Of a stretch of 64,000 nucleotides of DNA, positions 1 to 13,439 are shown piece by piece. Each line of letters starts with the position of its first letter. Position 1 is the first letter of the stretch. The notes beneath the pieces are model-generated. The model did no database searches and was not told where the DNA came from. It saw only the letters and a list, made by a program, of their open reading frames with translations. Both the position numbers and the translations under genes were made by a program. Source of the stretch: Haliotis asinina (lineage: Eukaryota; Mollusca; Gastropoda; Lepetellida; Haliotidae); assembly GCF_037392515.1 (NCBI RefSeq), contig NC_090281.1, positions 51,314,753 through 51,378,752 of the forward strand, written 5' to 3'.

Positions 1-279
1 ATGTAGATGCTGACTTAACATACTTCACTAAAATAGCTGAAAAATTCTCTTTGATTTCACTATAAAATGACAAGCGAAATCAGTGATCAAAGGGAGGTAA
101 CTGCGACATTCCTAAATGACGATCTCCCTGTGACAAGCGTGACACGTTGTCAGATGTCTGTCAGTGCGCGCCATCAAACTGATCGAAGTGTTATACAATA
201 CTCACGCTGGTAGCTTCACTAATGAACAAAGAAATTAGTTATTTTGTTAGACATGGTGGTAGCGCTCACACTAACAAAT

Positions 280-363
280 AAGAGAGAGAGAAAGAGAGAG
301 AAGGGAGAGGGAGAGAGGGGAAGAAAGAGCGGGAGAGACGGAGGGAGGGGAGAGAGAGAGAGA
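280..363. repeat. GA-rich microsatellite
   Basis: Purine-only tract of imperfect GA, GGA and GAAA units on the + strand. It creates a short Arg/Glu/Gly-rich open frame that is not a credible protein. Bases 1-279 before it and 364-890 after it show no gene or repeat I can recognise. Confidence 0.9.
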
Positions 364-885
364 CTGTGGAAAGATCAGATATACAGCAACTATTTCCTGG
401 ACCTGATAGTGTTGTGTCAAGTAACATTACACTTTACCGACAATGTAAGATGCAAACAATGAGTATTGACTTTGTCTGATAATACTGGTGGCATAGCGAG
501 CATGGAGTTTTGTTAAGAACATAATAAAAGATGTGTAATTTACTATTAAAAAACACTCTGGAAAATTTCTGGAAACAGATTCTATCAGACGCAACAGAAA
601 AAAACAACAAAAAAACTGAAGAACAACTGAAAATATACCAAAATATATATACATACCTTCATGCAGATTTAATCATATGTTTACTTTTCCATTGAAAATA
701 CCTTTAGTTTCATGTCCACAACATCTATTCCCAAACGAGACTTTTCTTTCGTATATTTAAATATGCTTCGATGTATAACTTTTAAAAAAAAAATTTAAAT
801 ATATTTTAAAAATAATTTTTTTTAAATGCATATCAATATCAATCAAACTTTTCAAATACGGTAATTGTGAGGTTGCAGATTCATT

Positions 886-890
<5 letters not shown>

Positions 891-958
<68 letters not shown>

Positions 959-1036
959 AACAAACACACATACACAAACATACACAAACACACACAAACA
1001 CACACAAACACAAACACACACACAAACACACACACA
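891..1036. repeat. (CA)n microsatellite with CAAA interruptions
   Basis: A near-perfect CA tract of about 60 bases passes into CA mixed with CAAA and CATA units. The His-Thr and Cys-Val open frames on the two strands come only from the repeat. Confidence 0.97.
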
Positions 1037-1579
1037 TTTATTTTCAAACTGTTTTCTAGGATGAAAGCTCATTAGGTCCACATACATAAATTCAACAACA
1101 GTTGTTTCAGTCAAGTTCCAGAAACAAAAAATTAACATATGTGCATTACCGAAACCACAAGGTGATCGTGTATACTCACTTTTCGAATCGTTCAAAGCAC
1201 GATCTTGCTGAACTGATAAATTGTGTTGTGTGACAAAATTCATTGTGTCAAGTTTTACCTTTGTAATTTGAAAAATAGCAATGCACTGGAGATAGATGTA
1301 ATTCAAGATACTTCACTGGTTACAGTCATATAAGATTCAAAAGAAATTCCAGACACTCCGATTCTTCCAAATAACCGTGCCTTATCTGTTTACCGTTACA
1401 TGTAGTTAACTTGAAAGAATAGATTTGTTCTTTACTGAGCATGAACAGTATGCGAATATGTACAGAGTGAATGTTGTTTCAACGTTACCACCACGTACGT
1501 CCATTAACAAATGGCATTTTAGCTAGCATTTAAATTAAACCATCAACATCAAATACTCAGTCTTTTGATTCGGTTTAAA

Positions 1580-2695
1580 CTACCAGCAAACAGTCGAGGA
1601 TGTTTTCTTTTCTTACCAAGTATACCACTCGATAAGCCACGAACAACCGGTCTAGAAAGTTAGTTTTCTATGTTGATAAACCACCAACAAATATTCTTGG
1701 ATGTTAGCTTATAGTTTTAGCATACTGATACGCCACCAACAAACAGTCTAGCATGTTTTCTTTTCAATTAATAGGCCACCAACAAACAGTTTTGGATGTT
1801 GTTTCTTTTATTGATAAGTCACCAACAAAACAGTCCAGGATGTTGTTTCTTTTATTGATAAGTCACGAACAAACAGTCTAGGATGTTAGATTTTTACTAA
1901 TATGTCACCAACAAACAGTGTCGAATATTTGGGTTTTTTTATTCATTGGTCACCAACAAAGAGTCTTGGGTGTTAGGGTTTTTTTAATTAATAGCCCACC
2001 AACAAAGAGTCTAGGAAATTTAGTTTTTTTATTCGTAGAACCACCAACAAAGAGTCTAGGATGTTAGGGTTTTTATTAAAAGTCCACCAACAAAAAGTCT
2101 AGGATGTTAGTTTTTTATTCATAGGCCAACCAACAAACAGTCTCGAATGTTAGGTTTATATTTATAGGCAGCCAACATAGAGTCTCGATTGTTAGTTGTT
2201 TCTTCATAGGCCAACCAACAAACAGTCTAGGATGTTAGTTTCTCTATTAATAGTCCACCAACAAAGAGTCTAGGATGTTAGGTTATTATTCATAGGTAAC
2301 CAACAAAGAGTCTACAGTGTTACTTATTTTATTCATAGGCCACCAACAAAGAGTCTCGACTGTTAGTTTCTTTATCAATAGGCCACCAGCAAAGAGTCTA
2401 CGATGTGCGTCTTTTCCTCGTAATCCACCAACCTTGAATGTTAATTTTTTTCATTCATAGGCCACCAGCAAATAGTTTGGGATGTTAGTTTCAGAATTAG
2501 TAAGCCACAACAAACAGTCTGGGATGTTTGTTTTTATTGTTAATAGTCCACCAACAAACAGTGTATAATATTAGGTTTATTATTGCCAGATGTCATATCC
2601 ACTAACAGACATTTCAAGAAGTCATTTCTTTTATACTAAGAATCCATTAGATCTGCCACAAACAATCAGTCCAGGATGTTAGTCTTTCATTAATC
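1580..2695. repeat. Degenerate 43-bp minisatellite, about 25 copies
   Basis: A unit of about 43 bp recurs. It is built on 'ccaccaacaaagagtctagg' followed by 'atgttag' and a T-rich stretch ending 'attcatagg'. Spacing is about 43 bp in the best-preserved part (2041 to 2084 to about 2126) and looser at the edges. The T-rich half varies most. No long open frame crosses it. Bases 1037-1579 before it hold nothing I can identify. Confidence 0.9.
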
Positions 2696-3775
2696 GGAAA
2701 TCCTTTACTAGCTATTTTGTTCAATATCAGGGGCGTAGCTGCCATTAAAAAAACCCCGACTTACACAAGATTCCTGCAACAAAAAGACTGGACGATATTA
2801 TATAAATATATAGCTTTGAACCCTTACGAGCTTTCAGGAACAAATGGCTTGTTACGCGCTTGGGTAATATGCAACAACAGATAGAGCCAATAAGTTGCTC
2901 CATGTTGAAAATAATGTACTTACATACTAAAGCGTGCATGCAACTAAAGTTAGTGCTGCAGCTATTGCACACACGGTTCGCCCGGTGCTTGAATGAAGTG
3001 TCTCATCTCTCAGTCAGCATACAATTAACCAGTAAGTATTTAACTGCTTCTTGTGCCTGGTGTTGACAATATGGTCACGGTTTAAATGCTGTGAGATTTA
3101 ATAGCTTCCAGGTGTGTCCAGACGTAGTCAGGTTAATCTCATTGTCTCCGCGGGATTACAGCTGGGTTCGTCAATGTTTAAACTGTGACAATGCCGAGCT
3201 GAAAAGTACGGGAATCGGAGCCGGTTGTGGTCTTATGTTGACGCTAAGAGATACAATTTCTCTTCAGAAAGGCTCTGGGCATATATTGGCACGTAAATCA
3301 TCAGATCAACATGTGATGGGTAATAATCCCAGAAACTGAGAACATTTAGTTCATTTGGATTTTTTTTCTGAGTCGATCTTCGTGTGAAGTTACCGAAGAC
3401 TAGTCGCTGTTTGACACGGATAATGACTTTTAAGGGTAAAAAGAATCAACATAATTTGTTACGTCAAGACGTCCATGTTACCATGTTGTAAATATCACTG
3501 GCTAGAGCTAGGGGCATCACTATCACGAACAGTAAGCCCAGGTGTTACGTTTTCAACAAAGTATTATCTTCGCCTGGCTCAGTGTATTCAACGTGACACA
3601 TTTACGCTGTAGGTATTATGCGAAGTAGCGGTATCAATACTTAGCTTATTTCGTACCGTTTTCAAATCTGAGCATAGGTTGTTTGAACGATGCTACAAAC
3701 ACCCGAATTGAGCGAGACGGGCTGGCAACATTCAAGATGGGGAACGGAAGAGTCAATGCTGACTTTGAGTGTATA
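2696..3775. other. No supported feature
   Basis: Unique-looking sequence with only short chance open frames, for example one of 82 codons at 3091-3339 (+) that matches nothing I know. I see no splice-supported exon or repeat. Confidence 0.5.
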
Positions 3776-3960
3776 GAGTGAGTGAATGAGTCTGGTTTTA
3801 CGTTGCACTCAGCAATATTCCAGCTCTGGATCAGACAATTCATTGATCAACAGCATGAGCATCGATCTGGGCAATCGGGAACCGATGATATGAGTCTACC
3901 AGGCCAGCGAGCCTGAGTGAGTGAGTGAGTGAGTGAGTGAGTGAGTGAGTGAGTGAGTGA
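3776..3960 (-). repeat. SINE family B copy plus (GAGT)n
   Basis: On the + strand it starts with GAGT units and 'ggttttacgttgcactcag'. It then runs through 'caatattccagc', 'gatcaacagcatgagcatcg' and 'ccaggccagcgagcctg', the reverse complement of the family body. With the shared 3' tail at 3776, the element reads on the minus strand. The far end is cut off and replaced by a perfect (GAGT)n run at 3914-3960. It is one of at least seven family B copies here. Confidence 0.8.
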
Positions 3961-6929
3961 CAGGCACAGCTGACACGTCCGTAAAGTATTATTAACTCTG
4001 CTAAGAAAATATTTTCAGCAACAGCACTGCGTGTCACAAACTGAACACTGGTTTCTGTCCCGCCATAAGACCTCAACCCTCCATAAAGAATTGGGGCACC
4101 CCAGGCAGACATGGTCCCACTAGCAGGTGAACCCCCAAAAAGTATATAGTGGTGTTTAATACAACGAATAAAAGGCCACCTTCAATAATTTAAATAGACA
4201 AAAAAAAAAACATATTAAAGGACATGAAATGACGTATTCCTTCGGAGCACACATCACTCAGACCCTCCCGGCATATTCTTTCTGCGAATAATGTTTGGAC
4301 AGGGACGAGCCAAATGTTGTAAGATACAATATATACCTCCTTGCAGTGCAGAATATAGAACCATAGCTGTATACGTATAATGGAGACATCCTGTCATGAT
4401 GGTGATGATGTAAAAACGACAGCGTGATAACGATGCCATTTGTCTGCAGGATGGTAGTCTTATCATCGCCTTTACAAAAGACTCGAAATAATATCCAAAA
4501 CCAACAAAACACCACACAGTATACAGTTAAAAAGATTTCTAAAAGATAGCCTCATTATACATTTACCTCTTAACATCTTCGTTCATATACAGCTTACGCT
4601 TAACACATAGGCCTGTTTATATGAACGATGGCGCCTTATTATGAACTCTGTCTGTCCGTTAAAACATCATTTGGTTTATACTGAAGGGGTACATTGTGTC
4701 CACTGACAAAGTCGGATAATGGATGCAGGTAATACCCGGGTTTCGCCAGTGCAGAATAACTATAAATTTTCCACTTTTTATAATCAAGAACACCATATTG
4801 GCTGCTCTGCGACAATCCCCACACGATACGCTTCAAATGAGGTTCATCTGACCGCCGTTACTGGATGTAGTTGTATGGAAAGACTTTTCTTAATAAAGAA
4901 ACCTCGTCATAAATTGCACATTACATGACGCTAATACAACACAATTATCGCTTAAATATCAACAAACAGCTTCATAATCAGTATGCTCTTTATACCTAAT
5001 GGCGTGGAAACCTAATTTAAACAGCTTCAAATTACAGCATCAAAAATCTTCCCAAACTCTCTCCTCCACAGCGGGTTCGGCCATGTTATTTCACGCATAG
5101 GTTAAGTTTGATGATATTCTCCTAACAGCAGGCGGCAGGAATATATCAAATCATATTTCACTCGACGGCCGTATAATCTGGCGTATTGTCGAGTAAGAGC
5201 AGCGTTAGGACCTCCATGACCACGACGCCAACTCCACCATGTACAGCCGCTACAGTATCACGGTGTATTTTATTAGTTAAACGCTGGCAAACGTCTGCAT
5301 AATGTCCCCTCCCCAACCGAGCTCTCATAAATCGGAGTTACGCCAACCCCTTGTTGAAATCAGCGAGTGGTTTATAACTATCTCAAGCTTCGTATCGGCG
5401 GTCTATTTCTCCCCGTGAGTTTTCGTAAAGCACACTTTTTGGTTCTTAGTATACATTTATTCAACCGTGTTACGCATTCAGAACATTGCTTGAAGACATT
5501 TTTATCTCGTTCTATATGAAGCTGACTGGACTAGGTATTTATATTATACTTTAAGTTGATAAAGAGAAGCGTCCGTGAAGCTATATCATAAAGGCTACCT
5601 TATTAATCTCCATGTAAATCTCGTCTGACTGTGTCTGAAGAGTCAGTCATTGTGCATCTGTTTCAATCTGGCTCACAATGCGCCACGCTCCTGGTAGGCG
5701 CGCTGTTTGTAAAGACGTCAAGAGACTTTCTGACACAATCTTGGAAAGGACAGTTGAACACTGCACCAAAGTGGATAGTACTGAGCTCTCATAATATCAA
5801 TACCAGATGAAGAATAGTTTGTAAACTGCTCCTTTTCCGTGCTGGTATTTAAGGACGTTCGTCGTTACATCCATCAACACTCTTTCCAAGAAACACACAC
5901 TTACATTTACAAGCATGCTTACTAACATGATGGGGAGCATGCTTGCAAAGACATTCGCTATCTTACGAATACTCTCGCAGTATTCTGCGTTATTATTCTA
6001 AAAACTAAGATGGTCAGAGAATGTCAAAAACATGGTTCTACCACCGAACACTCTTTCATAAGCCCAAATTGGTTTCCTCCCTGAGTGCTTTAATCGTGTG
6101 AAGCATCTCAAGCTTCATCCTAGGTTCCTCACCAAACCAATCTGCAGATCCTGCTACATAAGCAGTATACCCTTGCAACAGATACCTAGAAATAACAGTT
6201 TCATAACGTTACACGCCGGTAAATCTCAAGTCTCAGATATTACCACCGTGAACAGGGTGGAGCACATCGACACCACACTGGGACTTGTAACACATACGTG
6301 GTACACAGGGCTCTCATTGTTACAACAGCATGTCGGCGTGTAGCAGATAAGTGTGCTTGATGTTGATAGGTTTATCAAGGACTGCGCATTCAAGATCGTG
6401 TTCCATTTATACGTGCCGCCTGACACAAGCATTGGCCACTAAGAAATTACACCACTAATTTCAAAACACAAACATTAACCTTATCGGTGTCGATTAACCC
6501 ACGCTTATTTGGATTTGATATGTCTCGTTATGAACAGTGCAATGTTCTGTTTTATACCGAATTAATGTTACATTTGGCATATCTACACTTAAAGGGAGGG
6601 TATGAGACTTCGTACAACATGGGCACGGGTAGACACGCCCTGTCGAGTGTAGTTACTCCGATGTAGAGTGGACAGGATGGTTTTGAGGGCTGCAGTTTCC
6701 AGGGTGGCTATTAGGTAAATACAATGAAAGGTTCGTGTGTGGGGACATGCTTAATGTTGCAATCTCCTTGTGAAGGTGGATGGTTAAAGACTAAGATCTA
6801 GTCTCAGAAATGAACATATTTTACAAAAAACATACTGATCATAAAAAATAATCATGATATGTGAAGAGGAGTCCAGAGAGTTTCTTCTGGACTTGCATTG
6901 GCTTTCGTGGATATATTTGTTTCAGGGTC
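3961..6929. other. 3-kb stretch without recognised genes
   Basis: Only short open frames (up to about 90 codons) without splice support or recognisable motifs. The one structural item is a perfect 10-bp inverted repeat at 5910-5919 and 5936-5945 (arm 'caagcatgct') with a 16-nt loop. The last 200 bases contain diverged words of the 33-bp array that follows. Confidence 0.5.
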
Positions 6930-8370
6930 TGTATGACAAGAGGATGGTTTTTGTTGCAATTTTTGTGTGAAGGGGGATTTTAATGCTGTAATGCTCGTGC
7001 GAAGGAGGATGGTATATGTTGCAGTATGTTCGTGTACTGGATAAGGTTCGTGGTTCTTGTTGCAATGTTCCTGTGCAGGATGGCGGTTCTTGATGCAATG
7101 GCTGTCTGCAGGGGCGAGGCTCTTGTTGCAATGTTTGTATGTAGGATCGTGGTTCCAGCTGCAATATTCGTGTGCCGCAATGGTTGTCTGTAGGGGCGAG
7201 GTTCTTGATGCAATGTTTGTATGTAGGATGGTGGTTCTTGTTGCAATGGCTGTCTGTAGGAGTGTGGTTCTTGTTGCAATGTTTGTATGTAGGAGTGTGG
7301 TTCTAGTTGCAATGTTCGTGTGTAGGATAGCGGTTCTTGTTGCAATGTTCGTGTGCAGGATGGTGGTTCTTGTTGCAATGTTTGTATGCAGGAGAGTGGT
7401 TCTAGTTGCAATGTTCTTGTGCAGGCTGGTGGTTCTAGTTGCAATGTTCGTGTGCAGGATCGTGGTTCTTGTTGCAATGTTTGTATGTAGGAGTGTGGTT
7501 CTAGTTGCAATGTTCGTGTGCAGGATGGTGGTTTTAGTTGCAATGTTCGTGTGCAGGATGGTGGTTCTTGTTGCAATGTTTGTATGCAGGAGAGTGGTTC
7601 TAGTTGCAATGTTTGTATGCAGGAGAGTGGTTCTAGTTGCAATGTTCGTGTTCAGAATGGCGGTTCTTGTTGCAATGTTCGTGTGCAGGATGGTGGTTCT
7701 AGTTGAAATGTTCGTGTGCAGGATGGTGGTTCTTGTTGCAATGTTTGTATGCAGGAGAGTGGTTCTTGTTGCAATGTTCGTGTGCAGAATGGTGGTTCTT
7801 GTTGCAATGTCTGTATGTAGGAGGATGGTTCCTGTTGCAATGTTTGTATGTAGGAGTGTGGTTCTTGTTGCTATGTTCGTGTGCAGGATGGTGGTTCTAG
7901 TTGCAATGTTCGTGTGTAGGATACTGGTTCTTGTTGCAATGTTCGTGTGCAGGATGGTGGTTCTAGTTGAAATGTTCGTGTGCAGGATGGTGGTTCTTGT
8001 TGCAATGTTTGTATGCAGGAGAGTGGTTCTTGTTGCAATGTTCGTGTGCAGAATGGTGGTTCTTGTTGCAATGTTCATGTGAAGGATGGCGGTTGTATGT
8101 AGAAGAGAAGAGTGATGCTTGTTGCAATGTGTGTATTTAGGAGTGTGGTTCTTGTTGCAATGTTCGTGTGCAGGATGGTGGTTTTTGTTGCAATGTTATA
8201 TGTTCGTTTCTGTTGCAATGTTTGTCTGTCTTAGCGTGTACATAAAGCCATTTTCGTGTGTATGAGCGTGAATCCTGTTGCATAGGCCTATGTTGGTTTA
8301 TGTTGCAATGCTCGTGTGCAGGAGCGTGGATTATGATTGAATGTGAAAGAGCATCGTTTATGATGCAGTG
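6930..8370. repeat. 33-bp minisatellite, about 31 core copies
   Basis: The unit is 33 bp ('gttgcaatgttcgtgtgcag' then 'gatggtggttctt'). It is strictly periodic from about 7050 to 8090, with decayed copies on both sides. Because 33 is divisible by 3 and the unit lacks stops in several frames, both strands stay open: 408 codons on the minus strand (6852-8078, repeating HTNIATRTTIL) and 341 on the plus strand (7057-8082, repeating MFVCRMVVLVA). Openness in several frames, absent splice signals and decayed edges point to a non-coding tandem array. A repetitive protein cannot be strictly excluded. Confidence 0.93.
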
Positions 8371-9273
8371 ATTATGGCTGCTCTTCACCTGTCTGAACGC
8401 AGACAACCACTTCCTTTTAATGTAATCTTTTCGAAGTCAATTTAATACGTTTTACGTCGTTGAGTTTCTTTAAACGACAGATTTCTTGGCAGACTTATCA
8501 GCGCGTGGCGGAACGCGTGGGCCCGACAGTCCTAATGATATGAAAAGATCCTATTGAATGATGTTAAAAGAATCAGGGACAAGGAACCGAGCTGAAATGA
8601 TGTGCTGATATTGTACAGATACAACTGTTTCTCTCATATTCTATGGCAGAATCTACTCCCCGGGGGTTAAATGGTTCACTCGGTATTGCACTTCAAACTC
8701 GCATAAAGAAGAGGAACGTAAACTGCGTGACAGTTGAAGAACTCCGTTTGGGTTAATCTCTCTCTTCCAACATGGTTATACACCGTAAAGAGAATAATGT
8801 TCACGTTTGAGGATCAGGCTTGGGACGTTTTGTCATTCATGGCAGCACCTTTCTCCCCAAGAGCGTGGATTCAGCGCTTTTGAAAAGGAAGGGTGATTAA
8901 GGATATATTTTTATAAGTGCAGACAGAATTTGAAATATAGAATGGGGATATATGAAAATATGTATAAACGATAAATCTAATTTAATCAGAAGCATTTGTC
9001 TTGACTAGAGCGCCCAAACAATCAACTGATGGCAAATTTGGTTGAAACATGCCAATCAAAGATGTAGTTGTTTAGCTCCTCAAACGTAGCCACGTTTAGG
9101 ATGCTTCAGAAATGTCTCTCGTGTCTACTCAACAAATTGATTTCTTTTTGCTTTCATTTGCCTAAACCTAAATCAGTAAGAGTATTTTATAGAAGAAAGA
9201 TCTTTGGGTTTGTTATATATTTAAAAGCTTGTAATATCTCTTGATTTCATTGTCAACTGATGGGCATTTAACA
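8371..9273. other. No supported feature
   Basis: Unique-looking, A+T-rich sequence. I see no exon, repeat or recognisable motif. Confidence 0.5.
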
Positions 9274-9355
9274 ATAGATGATTGCGACCCTTCAAATTAT
9301 TACCATAGATGATTGCGACCCTTCAAATTATTACCATAGATGATTGCGACCCTTC
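9274..9355. repeat. 31-bp direct repeat, three copies
   Basis: Three near-identical copies start at 9274, 9305 and 9336. Each begins 'atagatgattgcgacccttc', and the third is cut short. Their near-identity suggests a recent expansion. Confidence 0.95.
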
Positions 9356-11456
9356 GTTAGAATGATTTGTGATTTACACAATAATTTGTCTAGCGACTTT
9401 AGCGACACTTTAAGGGTTAATGGTTTCTTTTAACAAAGGAGGAGTGAAACCCAGTACGTGAAGATGTATAATGTAGTACTTAGTAACAAAATACAACATT
9501 TTATGTTACATTACTCAGTTTCAGATTAAAAAGTACGTTTTATTTTAACATGTGATAATATTGTTCAAATATGTTTCACGTGATTTTCGCGAATTTTTGA
9601 GCGAATACACATTTGTGATATGCACAATCAAGTTAACAAAATTAATACTCAATTAATTCTGATATTATTTATTTAATTAAAACATTAATAAATTACAGTG
9701 TGCCACGTCACATCAAATAATAAATCTGTGCCTCATAGTTCGATAGTTCCCGTGTGCCACGTCATATTCTAACACAAATCAGGATGATGCACAAGCACTG
9801 GGGACGGGTCAAATGACGCGCATGATTTTCTTCAAGCTAAAAAACACAGTAACTGCAGAATCGTGCGTTTTATACGGGCATCCTATCCGGGACAAACACC
9901 AGATGGATAGTGATAACCATAGTTATCCCGGCCTAATGATAACTTTAACATCTTTTACCGTGACTTATGTCAAATCACATTACAGATTTTTTCAGGCAGA
10001 AATCAGCCTCAAAGAATCAGCCTCGCTTCAAGAGATCAGAGTTACAGAATCGCCCAGAGCTGGAGCCCAAACCAGGTAAACTGTTAATAAGACCGGTAGC
10101 ACTGCACATTCAGACAGGAGGCTGGACGGGGAAGAGGAACGCTTACACTTTCAAGACATCCTTAATTCACATCTGGTAACAAAGTCGAGAGCTTTTCATT
10201 TGTGGTGAAATACGCTTTTGTACCCACTGAGTCATGTTAATCTACTTTTTCTGGTTGCGTCCGGTTTACTGAAGCATGTGATGGGTGAGAGGGGTTGAAG
10301 GCGGCAGGGATGTAGGGGGTGATCTTGACTCTCCTCTTACAGGCTATCGAGTCCTCGCTTCCTTTGTTTTACGCCTCCTTATTTCAAAGGGAACTAGCAG
10401 TCTCTGTTTCAATGTCGTGATCCTTCGCTTGGTTCGAGAGTCGCTAAAGCCGTCATTAGTTGTTATAATACTGTTGAGGCTTCCCCAAGGGGTCCAAGGG
10501 AGCCAAACATTTACACAGCCCCAGGGTGAGGGAAGAGGTGGAGTCAACTCGGCCCAGGTGGGGAAGGGCCAGGTTTAGAATTCTGCAGCGGAAAATCCGC
10601 CATTGAAAACAGCCATGTGATCTCGTCGACTTGCCAATTTCCAACCATGCACTCTTTAAGACGGATTCAGTAATACGTCAGCGTATTAGTAATTTGCGCG
10701 TTGCTGTCTCGCGATCAAAGCAGACGACACAATAGCACGTGCTGGCAAGGTCAAATAGGTGAGGCGGAAGCAATGTGGACGCAGGCAGACGACAGAGAAA
10801 GAAGACATATTGTCGCAGACGTCACTTTAATCTGTGTTTGAACACCATCCACAAGAGTTACCCCCCCTTACTTCACGTTTACGCACGCGGTGACTGATAA
10901 ACATAATTATTGATACAACGAGCGGGTTGTGGTTGATAATCATTCTTGACATGTTTATTTGTCCATTTATCAGTGTAACAGGTTTAAGCTTGATGTTTTG
11001 ACAATTGCAATTATCGCATTTCAAATGTAGATGATTGAACACAATGTATGAAATAGGTAAAGTTAATTACACTTGTGACTGTCGTTCAAGATCCATCTAT
11101 GCGCGCGCATGTTATTATGAAGCGTCTGCATATGTAATATATTCAAGCTGAAACCTGTGCATAAATAAATAAGACGTGAATCCGTAATGTGAACATGATT
11201 AGTATCAGTGGTATTTACGATTGTGGTTTTAATGACATTTTGCCAATCATCACGCCATAGTTCACAATAATAATGTACTGCTTCGTCATATTTTATCTTG
11301 ATTGTGTAAACTCATGTATAGTTTTAATGAACCAAATTTAGAAAAAAAACATTCATTTCAATTTTCACCTGTTTGGTGTTGTTTATTATATGTATACAGA
11401 ATTATTGGTATTGAATACAACAGTGGTGCCTCGTTAAATCGTAAACATGACAACGT
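9356..11456. other. No supported feature
   Basis: Contains short chance frames (88 codons at 9813-10079, 97 codons at 10285-10578, both +) without conserved motifs or convincing splice sites. No repeat stands out. Confidence 0.5.
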
Positions 11457-11457
11457 A

Positions 11458-11536
<79 letters not shown>

Positions 11537-11537
11537 A
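11457..11537. repeat. (TAAA)n microsatellite
   Basis: About 20 uninterrupted AAAT units. Confidence 0.98.
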
Positions 11538-12221
11538 TTTGCGCATCCTGAATACTGTACAAGGGACGATAATTTTTTTCTCTCCTTCTGGTGTTATTCA
11601 AGTCAAATGACCAAGTTCGAGCAAATTAATTCGTGCCAACCGCTAATCCTCCTCATTACGACATTCAAATACTGTTTTGTGTTACATCCAGTAGTCAGAG
11701 TGGAGACATGATTAAAAATCGGATAAATTCTCCTTGGGTGAACAATAATTTCTGGACAAATGCGATTATAATCAGGTAATTATTCAATATCGGAAAACCA
11801 ACACCACTAATTGATTAATGAAAGAAATTAACTGAGTATTTTCGACCGATCTAACGAGCAAATGTCTCTTTGAAATATTCATTTGTGAATCACTCGTGTC
11901 CAAAATGGGGCGGTTTCCTCTTCTGAGAAGCTTATTCTAAGACGTCCGTAGTAGTAATGTCGAAGCTATGCAAGTTGGTATCCAGTGTCTGTTCCCTTCT
12001 AGGACCTACGACACAGAATGGAATTCTACCTAAACTATTCACTTTAGTTCGTTTGTGTAGGGCTTAAACAAAAAATATGAATCCGTTAAATCACATTATG
12101 CTCATAAACACCAACTGCATGTGAACAGAATAAATTATTTGTTTTGTCTGATATTTCAAAAAATAAACGTAAGCCAATAAGATAAAAATATTTCTTACAA
12201 GAAACATATTTCCAAAAAGCG

Positions 12222-12735
<514 letters not shown>

Positions 12736-13439
12736 AACGGTAATATTTCTAATGACAGCAATAATAGCACTACATAAATACCACCATCACTGTCCTTCTG
12801 ACGGTGATAGCATTACAGTACAACATTATTCAGCGATGTTACACTATATAACATTACACTGAGCCGTGCATGAGGCAGGAGTGTTATATATAGGTTTCGG
12901 TTAGCACACTATATGTTATTATCCACAAATAACACTGCCTGAAATATTTCATCAAGAACCAAATTTAACTTAGATAATACTATGAGTTACTCATTCCATT
13001 ATGGCTGAGCCATCTTATTAGCATAATCATCCCCGCCCCCTCTATGGCTACGCGGAGATGTCACTTAAACTGTTTTCCTTGTCAATTTCAGTTTGGGTCT
13101 GTGTGTATCTTTGCGACAAGGGTTTAAACAGTCTGGAGATTAAGCGGATCCCTTTTCTATTCAAACAGAGTAGAGGCCTTGTCGAGACACCCCGGCACCC
13201 GGCATTGTACACGAACAAGCATCTTTACACATGAGCTCGTAACATCTCAGAGACACTTTCATTTTGCGCTGATACTGGTGACGTGGTGAATGTGTGTTAG
13301 ACTGAGGCTCGCAGCCTGTCACCGCCCCTTTTACAGCGACACCGTCACACATGGCGCACGTAGTACTGTAAATCATGTATCTGTCAATGGAGAGGGACTA
13401 GTGTTCATGATACAGCGTTTGATAACGTGTATCACCTAA

